8,388 bases of DNA from Candidatus Zipacnadia bacterium (GCA_029821455.1 JALGTI010000118.1:1-8388), one strand, 5' to 3'; counted from the first letter of the stretch, positions 1-7,045 are shown. The notes: a model not told the origin generated them from the sequence alone. Numbers and translations: made by a program.

Positions 1-25
1 GTCTCAGGTAGTGCAAGTAGGGCTG

Positions 26-153
26 CCCTAACCACCGGTTGGAGGCGACTTGGCTAATCTCGGCGCTTTTCGACTGCTCCACGCGCTTTCAGTGGGTGTT
101 GTGGCAAAAGCTCTCACCCGCACCCGCCAAGCGCCTCAACCGGAACGTTGGGC
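26..153 (+). other. attC: attC recombination site 1
   Basis: The R'' box CCCTAAC lies at 26-32 and the R' box GTTGGGC at 147-153. The left arm at 35-54 (CCGGTTGGAGGCGACTTGGC) pairs with the right arm at 126-143 (GCCAAGCGCCTCAACCGG) over 18 bp, leaving one unpaired G (41 or 42) and one unpaired A (48) in the left arm. These extrahelical bases, with the GGCGA spacing, match classical attC sites. The 71-nt segment between the arms is the variable terminal structure. This site closes a cassette whose gene lies upstream of the window and opens cassette A at position 148. Confidence 0.9.
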
Positions 154-187
154 GCAATTCACGTTCGACAAGGAGGAAAATGTTTCA

Positions 188-2662
188 ATGTTGAAGACGC
201 TGAGAAATTTCATCGTGTCTATGTGTATATCCGGTTTTGCGATTACACTGCTATTGTTTGTACTCAGTACCCAGGCACAAGGAGATGATAGTTCAGGAAA
301 GGCTGGCCTAAACCCTGTAATGCCACAAGTGGTCACGCCAACGATTCTACTTGTACACCCCAACCAAGCACCCAACAACCTGGATACAACTATCGTCATC
401 ACCGGAACAGACTTTCAGGCTGAATTGACGGGCACATTGGTACTTACTGGGCCGAGTGTCTCTCTGAATGATTTCGCGCTGCTTATTGTCGGTTGGGTCA
501 ATAGTACCACACTGACTGCTACTGTTCCTTGGGGGCTTGACCCAGACACATACACTTTGACCGTAGCCAACCCTGACGGCGGCATCGGCTCGCTGGCGAG
601 CGCCTTTACTGTAAAGCAAGCCATCGGCGTGTGGACTACGGGCGGTCCCTACGGCGGACGGATCCCCGACATCGCTGCCAGCCCGCATCACAGTGGCACG
701 GCCTACGCCGTCGCCGCCAACGTCGGTCTCTTCCGCACGGTTGATGGCGGCGACTGGTGGGACCTGGTCGCCGACCTTCCAGGGATCATAGAATTCGGAG
801 GCGTGACGTACGGCCCGCCGCCCACGTCCACCCTTTACGTCTGGTCCCATCAAGGCGGCCTACGCCGCAGTCCGGACGATGGGCAGCAGTGGGAAATCAT
901 CCTGGATGAAGGCGTGCGCGATCTGGCATTTACCCAGGATGGAAGAACGTTGTGGGTCTCCACTGGCGCCGATGTCCATCGCTCCGCAGATGGGGGACAG
1001 ACCTGGGTCTCACGGCTAGGCAATTTACCCAGCAGCGTGTTTATCACGCACATCGCCGTTCATCCTACTGATGAGGATATAGTCTACGCGGCCACCGCCG
1101 ACAGCCAGATCTACAAGACCACGAACGGGGGCACGGAGTGGGTGCTCCACAGCGACGGTCTGCCTGCGCCTGACCCGAGGCACTGGCCCGAGGTGCTGGC
1201 TGTCCATCCCGTCACTCCCTCCATCGTCCTCTTCAGCCGCACACAGGATTTCGTCAACGCCCTCTACCGCAGCACCGACGGCGGTGCGAACTGGCAACCG
1301 ATTACAGACACGATCAACCTCCAGTTCGTCCAGGATTTGGCCTTCTCCCCCAATGATCCCGCCACCATCTACGTCGGTGCGATGGGAGAGGCCGTCGGCG
1401 TGAGCCATGATGCAGGGGCAACGTGGGCGCCGCTGGGGAGTGGCTTTGGTGGTGGCGCCGCCTCGCTGGCCCTCGACCCGGCGACCGGCCTGCCGCGCTA
1501 CGCCGGGAGCAACGCCCGCGGCACGTATCGCAGCCACGACGGTGGAATCACGTGGGACCAAGCGACGGAGGGGCTTGCCGCGCTCCAAGGTGCCAATCTG
1601 GCCGCCCGGCCTGGCGATCCCGGGCGGATCTATGCGGTGGACGGGGATTCCGACAACTATGTCAGCGACAACGCCGGATTTTCCTGGCGGCAGTTGGAGG
1701 TGGAGGGCGGGGATTCGATCGCCGTCAGCCCGGCCGATCCCGACCTGATCTATCTCGGCGGCGGCGGGGTTCCGCCGGACTTGTATACCTCTCCGGACAA
1801 CGGCGACAGTTGGACGCGAACGTTTCTTCCCTTCCCACGCAACGGTAACGTGATGGCGGTGGCCGTCCATCCGGTCACGCCCTCCATCGTCTACGCTGGG
1901 GGCATCGATACCGAAGCCGAGACAGTCGACAGTCGCTTCGTCGGGTTCGTCTTCCGTAGCGATGATCACGGCGAAACGTGGAGTGAGCTGAGCATCAGCC
2001 AGCAGATCAGCCAGGTGCGCGCGGTGGCGATCAATCCGGTAACGCCGACGACGCTCTACGCGGCCGGCAGCGCGGGATCCTTCGAGTGGGTGCCCGATGG
2101 CGCACCGGGGCTGGGCGTCTTTCGCAGCGAGGACGGGGGACTATCCTGGTCGCCAGTGGTGACCGGGCTGGGTCACGTGCAGGTTCCGGCGCTGGCGATC
2201 AAGCCCGACGATCCCCAGATCCTTCTGGCTGCGGTCTGGAATGCAGAGGACAAGCCGGCGACGGTCTACAGAAGCACGGACGGCGGCGATAGCTGGATGC
2301 CTACGACGCTTCAGGCGAGATGGGGGTATTGGGGCGGCGAGCTCGTATTCGACCCGCTGGCGCCGAACATCGTCTATGCCGGCACCGAGGAGGGGCTCTG
2401 GCGCAGCGTTGATGCGGGGGAGACGTGGGAACGGGCGGCCGGCAGCCTGGGGCAGATCGGCATCCGCGGCGTCACGGCAGCGTCAGGGATCCAGCGCACT
2501 ATTCTCTATGTCAGTATTGTAGGTGAGCTGAATACAGCCGCCGTGCGTGCGGATGTCTGGGTAGAGGAAGAGCCGCTTCTCAGCGGTGTTTACCAGTACA
2601 CGGTACTCCACCTGCCGTTGACGGAGACGGTCTATATTCCCCTGATTATGAAGGAGCGATGA
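188..2662 (+). CDS. secreted IPT/TIG and BNR (sortilin-type) repeat protein
   Basis: The 824-residue product is predicted to be an exported or cell-surface beta-propeller protein; no enzymatic activity can be assigned. It starts with a basic N-terminus and a hydrophobic segment (about residues 9-27) typical of a Sec signal peptide. An IPT/TIG-like immunoglobulin fold follows (about 51-142), with the TxVxITGxxF and YTLTVxNPDG signatures. About 13 BNR/sortilin-type repeats of the form (V/L)(F/Y)RSxDGGxxW then run from about 181 to 750, for example VFRSEDGGLSW. The protein ends in VYIPLIMKER, a tail seen on many Chloroflexota secreted proteins. The frame stays open back to position 50, but that region is attC site 1, so ATG 188 is preferred. 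AGGAGG at 171-176 lies 11 nt upstream, slightly far. An out-of-frame ATG at 180 opens a 4-codon ORF (stop 192-194) overlapping this start. Such repeat proteins are usually binding or surface proteins. Confidence 0.85.
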   Translation: MLKTLRNFIVSMCISGFAITLLLFVLSTQAQGDDSSGKAGLNPVMPQVVTPTILLVHPNQAPNNLDTTIVITGTDFQAELTGTLVLTGPSVSLNDFALLIVGWVNSTTLTATVPWGLDPDTYTLTVANPDGGIGSLASAFTVKQAIGVWTTGGPYGGRIPDIAASPHHSGTAYAVAANVGLFRTVDGGDWWDLVADLPGIIEFGGVTYGPPPTSTLYVWSHQGGLRRSPDDGQQWEIILDEGVRDLAFTQDGRTLWVSTGADVHRSADGGQTWVSRLGNLPSSVFITHIAVHPTDEDIVYAATADSQIYKTTNGGTEWVLHSDGLPAPDPRHWPEVLAVHPVTPSIVLFSRTQDFVNALYRSTDGGANWQPITDTINLQFVQDLAFSPNDPATIYVGAMGEAVGVSHDAGATWAPLGSGFGGGAASLALDPATGLPRYAGSNARGTYRSHDGGITWDQATEGLAALQGANLAARPGDPGRIYAVDGDSDNYVSDNAGFSWRQLEVEGGDSIAVSPADPDLIYLGGGGVPPDLYTSPDNGDSWTRTFLPFPRNGNVMAVAVHPVTPSIVYAGGIDTEAETVDSRFVGFVFRSDDHGETWSELSISQQISQVRAVAINPVTPTTLYAAGSAGSFEWVPDGAPGLGVFRSEDGGLSWSPVVTGLGHVQVPALAIKPDDPQILLAAVWNAEDKPATVYRSTDGGDSWMPTTLQARWGYWGGELVFDPLAPNIVYAGTEEGLWRSVDAGETWERAAGSLGQIGIRGVTAASGIQRTILYVSIVGELNTAAVRADVWVEEEPLLSGVYQYTVLHLPLTETVYIPLIMKER

Positions 2663-2729
2663 TCTTCTATTTACTCGAGAGTGGATAGTCAATCGTGGGG
2701 TGAAGAGAACCTTGTTCGATAAGATGCGC

Positions 2730-3023
2730 GAGCCCGTTAGTGTTAGCAGCCAGGCCTGGCAAAATGCTACGCCGAGCGGCTCATTCGCACCATCAAAGAG
2801 GAGGAAGTTGACCTGTCGGACTGTGAGGATTATAATGATGCCAGGATTCATCTTGCCCAATTCCTGAACGACGTCTACATGCACAAGCGCGTCCACTCCT
2901 CGTTGGGCTATCTCACGCCAGCCGAGTTCCAGCCGAGTTCGAGGAACGTTGGCGGCGCAAGCGTGAACAACCTCCCAGTGTTCACTAAAATCGGCTCCAA
3001 AAGTGTCCAGTTTTATGGGGTCA
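2730..3023 (+). mobile_element. remnant of an IS3-like insertion sequence (right end)
   Basis: This holds the 3' part of a DDE transposase gene followed by TGTCCAGTTTTATGGGGTCA at 3004-3023, which resembles the right terminal repeat of IS150-type IS3 elements (ends of the TGACCCC type, read on the other strand). The left part of the element is missing and no matching left terminal repeat is visible between 2663 and 2729. The fragment sits between the secreted protein gene and the 3' end of another broken gene, with no attC between them, so it probably arose with a deletion that joined two cassettes. The exact ends are inferred. Confidence 0.6.
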
Positions 3024-3037
3024 GCGCAATCCGCTGA
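2730..3037 (+). pseudogene. transposase C-terminal fragment (rve/DDE, IS3-like), frameshifted
   Basis: Translation from 2730 gives EPVSVSSQAWQNA, then a one-base loss around 2766-2767 moves the reading to the frame beginning at 2768. That frame gives YAERLIRTIKEEEVDLSD and continues through YMHKRVHSSLGYLTPAEF to a stop at 3035-3037. These are the hallmarks of the C-terminal third of IS3-type integrase-core transposases, including the last catalytic glutamate of the DDE triad (the E in YAERL) and the HKRxHSSLGYxTP motif. The first two catalytic aspartates, the DNA-binding domain and the start are absent, and the frameshift confirms it is dead. It is useful only as a fossil of the event that rearranged cassette A. 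Confidence 0.8.
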
Positions 3038-3185
3038 AGAAGCAGAAAATGCCGCTCAAGGGCAATATGTAGAAGCACAATTGAGCCAAGGCGGTGTACT
3101 GACTCTAATAGCCGTTGACCATTTTGACGCTTACGCAGACAACCCAGGTCACGTTGTTGTAGAGTGGTCTCGTGTAGAATACTGA
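3015..3185 (+). pseudogene. 3' fragment of an unidentified cassette gene
   Basis: This 56-codon frame ends in TGA four bases before the R'' box of attC site 2, the normal position for the end of a cassette gene. Its first codons (MGS) are IS terminal sequence and no ribosome binding site precedes them. The native part therefore starts about 3024 and reads SAQSAEEAENAAQGQYVEAQ, continuing to the end HVVVEWSRVEY. I recognise no family. The most economical reading is the C-terminal part of a cassette gene whose 5' part was removed when the upstream insertion sequence arrived. An intact small protein using the IS-derived ATG is possible but less likely. Confidence 0.5.
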
Positions 3186-3189
3186 AGCC

Positions 3190-3321
3190 GCCCAACACTG
3201 GTTGCAGCCGACGCCGCCCCTTGCGGCTTTAACAACGTAGTTTTGCTGGCGAAGGTGTCAGTTTTTCAGGCGTGCCTCGCCAGCAACGGCGGGGCGGCGC
3301 GGCTGAACCCAACCGTTGGGC
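3190..3321 (+). other. attC: attC recombination site 2
   Basis: The R'' box GCCCAAC lies at 3190-3196 and the R' box GTTGGGC at 3315-3321, perfect complements of each other. The left arm (3200-3220) and right arm GGGGCGGCGCGGCTGAACC (3291-3309) form 19 bp with no mismatch, once an unpaired G at 3204 and an unpaired A at 3211 are set aside. The motif CAGCCGACGCCGC is close to the arm of classical resistance-cassette attC sites, and this is the clearest site in the window. It closes cassette A and opens cassette B at 3316. Confidence 0.93.
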
Positions 3322-3960
3322 GGCCTGGGAGCATCTGGCACAATCTCAGGTCAGGCGAAGCCAGGGGCAAAATGTAAAACGAATAAGGAGGCTACAATGG
3401 AGAACCTAACCAAGTTCAAGTTGAACCGAAGGCGATGGGCAGCGCAGTTGGCGCTCACCACAGGACTGGCCCTGTTGTTCCTCGCGGCCTTGCTGTGGGG
3501 ATTGCAGGACGTGACCCCAGCGTGCGCCGATCCCGGCACGCGCTACGTGGACGGTGCTATCGGCAGCGATGACACCGATTGCAGCGATCCCGCCGCCCCC
3601 TGCGCTACCATCGGCTACGCGCTCACTCAGGCAGGGAACGGCGACGAAATCCTTGTCGCGGCAGGGACATACACCGAGACCCTTGATGTCTTTGGCAATC
3701 CCCTCACCTTGCGCGGCGGATACACCATCAGCGGCACGGCCTGGCTGCCCCGTGGAGAAACGATCATCGACGCTAACGGCGCGGATCGCCCTGTGATCGA
3801 TATCTCCCCGGACAACAACGTGACGATAGAGGGATTCACCGTTCAAGGTGCGAACCACACCTTTGGTGAGGGAGGCGGCTTTTACATCAACGGCGCGACC
3901 GTGGTCATAAGCAACACCGTGATCCGCAATAACTCAACGGTTGGACCAGGCAGCGGCGTT
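3315..3960 (+). repeat. 5' half of cassette B, paralogous to cassette F (7513-8154)
   Basis: Homology with the cassette at 7513 begins at the R' box itself. It covers the untranslated leader (shared blocks GGCACAATCTCA, GTCAGGCGAA, CCAGGG and AAGGAGG) and about the first 190-200 codons of the beta-helix gene. After that the proteins diverge. The leader here is several bases longer than in cassette F just before the ribosome binding site. This is a whole-cassette duplication signature, not only gene paralogy. The end point is approximate. Confidence 0.8.
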
Positions 3961-5079
3961 TGGATTGAGAACTCGGTCGGTGCTGAGAACATGCAAGTCT
4001 CCCTGATTAACAGCACTGTTATCAGCAACGACTCTACCAACGGCTCTGCTGGGCTTATGGCCAGCGCCGGGGATCCATTCCAAGTGAGTATAGAGAACAC
4101 GGTCTTTGCCGGAAATACTGGCTTTGACGTTCTAAACTTGGACCAAACCTTCGAGATAGTTGGCGGTCAGGTGAGCAGCAACACGGTGACAGGGCATTGT
4201 GCCATTGGGATTGGCGGCTCCGGCTCCAGCGTAATCAGTGGCACAGAGATCATGAGCAACACGTCCCAGGCGATGATTATCTGGGGGCCCGACAACGTGG
4301 TTTCGGCCCACAACCTGACCATTCAGGACAATGCCGGGGGAGTGTCGAATAATGGAATCCTCACCCTTACCAATTCAATCGTTGAGAACAACATCGGTGA
4401 TGATGCGAGCGTGATCTTCTCTGAGAACTTCTCGGAGACAAATCGCCTGGTGCTGGACAACTGCACCATCCGTGACAACAGCACACCGGGCATTGTGAGC
4501 ATTTCGACCGGCTACGCCGCGTTGCGCAATACGAGGATCATAAATAACGACAGCGTTCACAGTATCGTCAACGTTGGGGGAGGGGGCACCACGCCAACGG
4601 TCGAAATGGTCAACGTTCTCCTGGCCGATAACGAGACTCAAGGACAAAACATCGTATTCCAATCCACTGGCTCCGCGACGCTGATGAACGTCACAGTGGC
4701 TGGCAACAACACCAACGGCAACCAAGTCCTATTCACGCACGATGCAATGACTGTGACCAATATCATCCTGTGGGGAAACACCACCGGCGGCGAAGACATG
4801 CTCGGCGGCCCGGGTACGCTCTCGGTGAGCTATTCGGACATTGAGGGCGGCTGGACGGGCACCGGTAATCTGGACGCCGATCCATTGTTCGTGGACCCGG
4901 CCAACGGCGACTACCGCCTGGGGGTGGGCTCCCCTTGCATTGACAAAGGCACGTCGGCTGGCGCGCCAGCCGTGGACATTGAGGGCACGCTCCGTGACGC
5001 CGCACCGGATATGGGCGCGTACGAGTGGACGGGGTTCCGCATCTTCCTGCCGTTGACACTCAGGAATGTTGGGCCGTAG
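3397..5079 (+). CDS. secreted right-handed parallel beta-helix protein, choice-of-anchor Q type
   Basis: The 560-residue product is predicted to be exported and to fold as a right-handed beta-helix. A long basic N-region (MENLTKFKLNRRRW) precedes a hydrophobic core at about 17-37, with likely cleavage after ACA near residue 44. The segment YVDGAIGSDDTDCSDPAAPC, followed by ATIGYAL, is the usual opening of DUF1565/NosD-like beta-helices. Repeated strands with asparagine ladders (VISNTVIRNNS, VISNDS, VIFSEN) run to about 480. Residues from about 491 (NLDADPLFVDPANGDYRL, then SPCIDKG and PDMGAYEW) are a choice-of-anchor Q-like end, and the last residues IFLPLTLRNVGP match the Chloroflexota tail. 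ATG 3397 follows AAGGAGG (3385-3391) by 5 nt. Upstream in-frame codons lie in the leader and attC 2 and were rejected. Such proteins are surface or polysaccharide-associated; no catalytic residues can be named. A truncated paralogue lies at 7588. Confidence 0.88.
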   Translation: MENLTKFKLNRRRWAAQLALTTGLALLFLAALLWGLQDVTPACADPGTRYVDGAIGSDDTDCSDPAAPCATIGYALTQAGNGDEILVAAGTYTETLDVFGNPLTLRGGYTISGTAWLPRGETIIDANGADRPVIDISPDNNVTIEGFTVQGANHTFGEGGGFYINGATVVISNTVIRNNSTVGPGSGVWIENSVGAENMQVSLINSTVISNDSTNGSAGLMASAGDPFQVSIENTVFAGNTGFDVLNLDQTFEIVGGQVSSNTVTGHCAIGIGGSGSSVISGTEIMSNTSQAMIIWGPDNVVSAHNLTIQDNAGGVSNNGILTLTNSIVENNIGDDASVIFSENFSETNRLVLDNCTIRDNSTPGIVSISTGYAALRNTRIINNDSVHSIVNVGGGGTTPTVEMVNVLLADNETQGQNIVFQSTGSATLMNVTVAGNNTNGNQVLFTHDAMTVTNIILWGNTTGGEDMLGGPGTLSVSYSDIEGGWTGTGNLDADPLFVDPANGDYRLGVGSPCIDKGTSAGAPAVDIEGTLRDAAPDMGAYEWTGFRIFLPLTLRNVGP

Positions 5080-5168
5080 AGCAGCAAGTGTAAATCAAGA
5101 CTGCCCCTGGTTTCGCCAATCGTTGCTCTACACCGTTACACGAGCAGTCGAGTTCAAAGACAGAGGCC

Positions 5169-5298
5169 GCCCAACCACGTGTTGGAGGCGACTTGGCTAA
5201 TCGGCGCGCTTTGCGAGTTTTTCACCCGCATTGGGGTTGTTTGCTTGGCGAAGGTGGTCGCACCGCACCCGCCAAGCGCCTCAACACAACCGTTAGGC
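5169..5298 (+). other. attC: attC recombination site 3
   Basis: The R'' box GCCCAAC lies at 5169-5175 and the R' box GTTAGGC at 5292-5298. The left arm GTGTTGGAGGCGACTTGGC (5179-5197) pairs with GCCAAGCGCCTCAACAC (5271-5287) over 17 bp, with one unpaired G (5184 or 5185) and unpaired A 5191. The inner arm GGAGGCGACTTGGCTAATC is identical to that of attC site 1, while the loops have diverged, so sites 1 and 3 are close relatives. It closes the beta-helix cassette and opens cassette C at 5293. Confidence 0.92.
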
Positions 5299-5315
5299 AG
5301 ATACCGGGGCGGCAG

Positions 5316-6002
5316 GTGAAGAAGAGGGAGTTGGATTTGAGCAGCCCAAGGGAAGTGGCTTCCAAAATTGACGCGGAGATCCGTGCCTTGCCGGTTCAGA
5401 ACACGCCGGGCACGCGGGCTATTCGCCGCAAGTACTCACGGCAGCTGAGGGAGGCGGGCCCGGAATATGTTCTGGCAGTGGCGAGGGAACTCCTTGAGAG
5501 GTACGGCCATCGGTCGGTTGCCTATGAGCTGATCCGCCACCATGGGGGGGCATTCGAGAGGGTGGGAGAGGCGGAGTTGGAGGCCCTGGGTGAGGGGATC
5601 AACAGCTGGTGGTCTGTGGATTCCTTTGCGCGCACGTTGGCGGGACCGGCGTGGCTGAGGGGGCAGGTGACGGATGGGTTGATTCACCGGTGGGCTGGTT
5701 CAGAGGATGTGTGGTGGCGGCGGGCGGCGTTGGTGAGCACGGTGGCGCTGAACGTACGGTCTCACGGGGGGTATGGGGACGCAAGTCGCACGCTTGCGGT
5801 GTGTCGGCTGCTAGTGGCTGATCGTGAGGATATGGTAGTCAAGGCTCTGTCATGGGCTTTGCGGGAGTTGGTTGTGCATGATCCAGATGCCGTGCGGGCG
5901 TTTCTTGAGGAGAATGAGGGTGTGCTTGCGGCGCGGGTGAAGCGCGAGGTGAGGAACAAGCTTAGGACGGGGCTGAAGAATCCGAAACGGGAGAGGGGGT
6001 GA
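5316..6002 (+). CDS. DNA alkylation repair protein, AlkD-like HEAT-repeat glycosylase
   Basis: AlkD-family proteins (PF08713) are all-helical HEAT-like DNA glycosylases that excise positively charged alkylated bases such as 3-methyladenine and 7-methylguanine. The 228-residue product matches the family length and pattern: SWWSVDSFA at 97-105 (the WxxVD motif, D102 matching the catalytic aspartate), WWRRAALVST at 133-142 (R136), and ALSWALREL at 177-185 (W180), then HDPDAVRAFLEEN. Residue equivalence is by motif recall, not alignment. The frame is open back into attC site 3, so the start must lie after 5298. GTG 5316 is chosen with only a weak GGGGCGG upstream. TTG 5337, six bases after GAGGGAG, is a real alternative giving 221 residues. 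No promoter is obvious, so expression may depend on read-through. Composition is notably G-rich compared with the neighbouring genes, suggesting a separate origin. Confidence 0.82.
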   Translation: MKKRELDLSSPREVASKIDAEIRALPVQNTPGTRAIRRKYSRQLREAGPEYVLAVARELLERYGHRSVAYELIRHHGGAFERVGEAELEALGEGINSWWSVDSFARTLAGPAWLRGQVTDGLIHRWAGSEDVWWRRAALVSTVALNVRSHGGYGDASRTLAVCRLLVADREDMVVKALSWALRELVVHDPDAVRAFLEENEGVLAARVKREVRNKLRTGLKNPKRERG

Positions 6003-6020
6003 CGCGCCGGGAGGGTATCC

Positions 6021-6149
6021 GCCTAACCGGCGGCTTCACCCGACCGCGCTATCGGGGCGGCCAGCGAGGTTGGTTGGGCCTGCCACGGGGTTCTTGAGCG
6101 AGGGTCTCTCGCGTGAGCCGCGCGGCGGGTGAGCCGCAGGTCGTTGGGC
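6021..6149 (+). other. attC: attC recombination site 4
   Basis: The R'' box GCCTAAC lies at 6021-6027 and the R' box GTTGGGC at 6143-6149. The left arm GCGGCTTCACCCGACCGCGC (6030-6049) pairs with GCGCGGCGGGTGAGCCGC (6120-6137) over 18 perfect bp, with unpaired T (6035 or 6036) and unpaired A 6043. The first extrahelical base is T here rather than G. It lies 18 bases after the stop of the AlkD-like gene and opens cassette D at 6144. Confidence 0.92.
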
Positions 6150-6175
6150 GGCGCAGCGCCGTATTGTGAACCGAA

Positions 6176-6204
6176 TTGCAGACAATGGAACAATAGGGTA
6201 TACT
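6176..6204 (+). promoter_or_regulatory. sigma70-type promoter inside the toxin-antitoxin cassette
   Basis: TTGCAG (6176-6181) and TATACT (6199-6204) are separated by exactly 17 bases. The -10 matches the consensus at 5 of 6 positions and the -35 at 3 of 6. It lies between the R' box of attC 4 and the antitoxin start at 6256, leaving a leader of about 45 nt. Toxin-antitoxin cassettes in integrons commonly carry their own promoter, so the position fits. Confidence 0.6.
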
Positions 6205-6255
6205 GATAGTGAGCAACGAGTATGGTTTCAAATTGACCGAGAGAGGTGGTGAGCG

Positions 6256-6510
6256 ATGGAAGGCACAATGACAGCCATAGAAATGACAGGGACAATTGAT
6301 GAGCATCGTCAGCTTCAGCTTGACGGAACACTTCCAATTTCCGGCCCCGTGCGGGTGCGCATCCTAGTCTTGTATCCTCTCAGTGAGGAATGGGACGAGA
6401 TGGAGTGGTTACAGGCAGCGGCCCGCAGTCCAGCCTTCGCTTTTCTGAGCGACCCCGAGGAAGACATCTACACGTTGGCTGACGGGGAGCCTTTCCATGA
6501 CGAAGTATAA
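6256..6510 (+). CDS. antitoxin of a MazF/PemK-type toxin-antitoxin pair
   Basis: The 84-residue acidic protein has a short beta-rich N-terminus (MTGTIDEHRQLQLDGTLPIS, then VRVRILVLYPL), probably the dimerisation or DNA-binding part. Its acidic C-terminus, DPEEDIYTLADGEPFHDE, is the type of tail that docks on MazF-like toxins. I recognise this as a common small antitoxin of Cyanobacteria and Chloroflexota, but not a named gene. The GAGAGGTGG stretch (6241-6249) precedes ATG 6256; an internal ATG at 6268 (MTAIEMTG) is a plausible alternative start. The last 14 bases overlap the toxin gene, so the two are translationally coupled. Likely role: bind and neutralise the ribonuclease, and autoregulate the promoter at 6176-6204. 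Confidence 0.78.
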   Translation: MEGTMTAIEMTGTIDEHRQLQLDGTLPISGPVRVRILVLYPLSEEWDEMEWLQAAARSPAFAFLSDPEEDIYTLADGEPFHDEV

Positions 6511-6841
6511 GGTTGTTCTTGTTCCCTTTCCCTTTGATGATCTTTCCAGCAGCAAGGTTCGTCCAGCGGTTTGCCTCACAGAACCCATCGGCCCCCATCG
6601 TCACGTGATTCTGGCTTTCATCACCAGTAGGATTTCTGCTGAACCCTTGGCGACCGACATGGTGCTGGAATCCAACGACCCTGATTTTGCCTCCACTGGC
6701 TTGCGAGTGTCATCTACACTCCAATTGCATCGTTTGATGACGGCGACGACAGGGCTGATTCGGCGCGAGTTGGGCCAACTGTCTCGGAGGATGCAGGCAG
6801 AGGTCAACGACCGCCTCCGGAAGCTGTTTGACTTGAAGTAG
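6497..6841 (+). CDS. type II toxin, MazF/PemK-family endoribonuclease
   Basis: MazF/PemK toxins cleave mRNA at short sequence motifs when freed from their antitoxin. The 114-residue product has the family length and signatures: VVLVPFPFDD at 6-15, K20-V-R22-P23-A forming the KxRPA motif that includes the catalytic arginine, and the FITS segment with T43-S44 matching the second active-site position. The C-terminal helix runs to RLRKLFDLK. ATG 6497 lies inside the antitoxin gene, so both come from one mRNA. The pair occupies cassette D and is likely to stabilise the array against cassette loss, as such pairs do in large integrons. Confidence 0.87.
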   Translation: MTKYKVVLVPFPFDDLSSSKVRPAVCLTEPIGPHRHVILAFITSRISAEPLATDMVLESNDPDFASTGLRVSSTLQLHRLMTATTGLIRRELGQLSRRMQAEVNDRLRKLFDLK

Positions 6842-6847
6842 TCTCTA

Positions 6848-6875
6848 GGCCGCAGCCAGATGACAGGCTGTGGCC
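6848..6875 (+). terminator. hairpin after the toxin gene, possible terminator
   Basis: GGCCGCAGCC (6848-6857) and GGCTGTGGCC (6866-6875) form a 10-bp stem with one G-U pair and an 8-nt loop, starting 6 bases after the toxin stop codon. No run of T follows, so it is not a classical intrinsic terminator. It may instead protect the 3' end of the toxin-antitoxin mRNA. Confidence 0.4.
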
Positions 6876-6916
6876 CCGTTAGTACGTGGGTGAGGCATCA
6901 GACACAGGATAGCGCC

Positions 6917-7045
6917 GCCCAACAAGTCGCTCAACCCGACCGCCCTGTCGGGGCTCTGATTGTAGCCGGGTTGGGTTGCGGGTGGATTGGGTGATTGCTG
7001 GGCACGTCGCATCAGCCGGGCGGCGGCTGAGCTCGGTCGCTAGGC
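6917..7045 (+). other. attC: attC recombination site 5, degenerate R' box
   Basis: The R'' box GCCCAAC is at 6917-6923, but the R' box reads GCTAGGC (7039-7045), with C in place of the usual first T after the crossover G. The left arm GCTCAACCCGACCGCCC (6929-6945) pairs with GGGCGGCGGCTGAGC (7018-7032) over 15 positions with one C-C mismatch, and unpaired A 6933 or 6934 and A 6939. The last 32 bases from 7012 to 7043 are identical to 7486-7517 in attC 6. It closes the toxin-antitoxin cassette. Confidence 0.82.

Noticed and set aside
50..187. N-terminal extension of the BNR protein from position 50
   Set aside because: The stretch lies in attC site 1 and the leader; the signal peptide begins at ATG 188.
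1025..1969. 314-codon reading frame on the - strand inside the BNR gene
   Set aside because: It is a shadow of a high-GC repeat-rich coding region; the sequence is low-complexity and matches no family.
3316..3396. N-terminal extension of the beta-helix protein
   Set aside because: It begins at the R' box; a strong ribosome binding site precedes ATG 3397 and the paralogue starts at the same place.
5076..5131. 8-bp inverted repeat GTAGAGCA / TGCTCTAC after the beta-helix gene
   Set aside because: The loop is 40 nt and no T-run follows, so it is too weak to call a terminator.
5193..5315. N-terminal extension of the AlkD-like protein
   Set aside because: Most of it is the loop and right arm of attC site 3, so translation must start after 5298.
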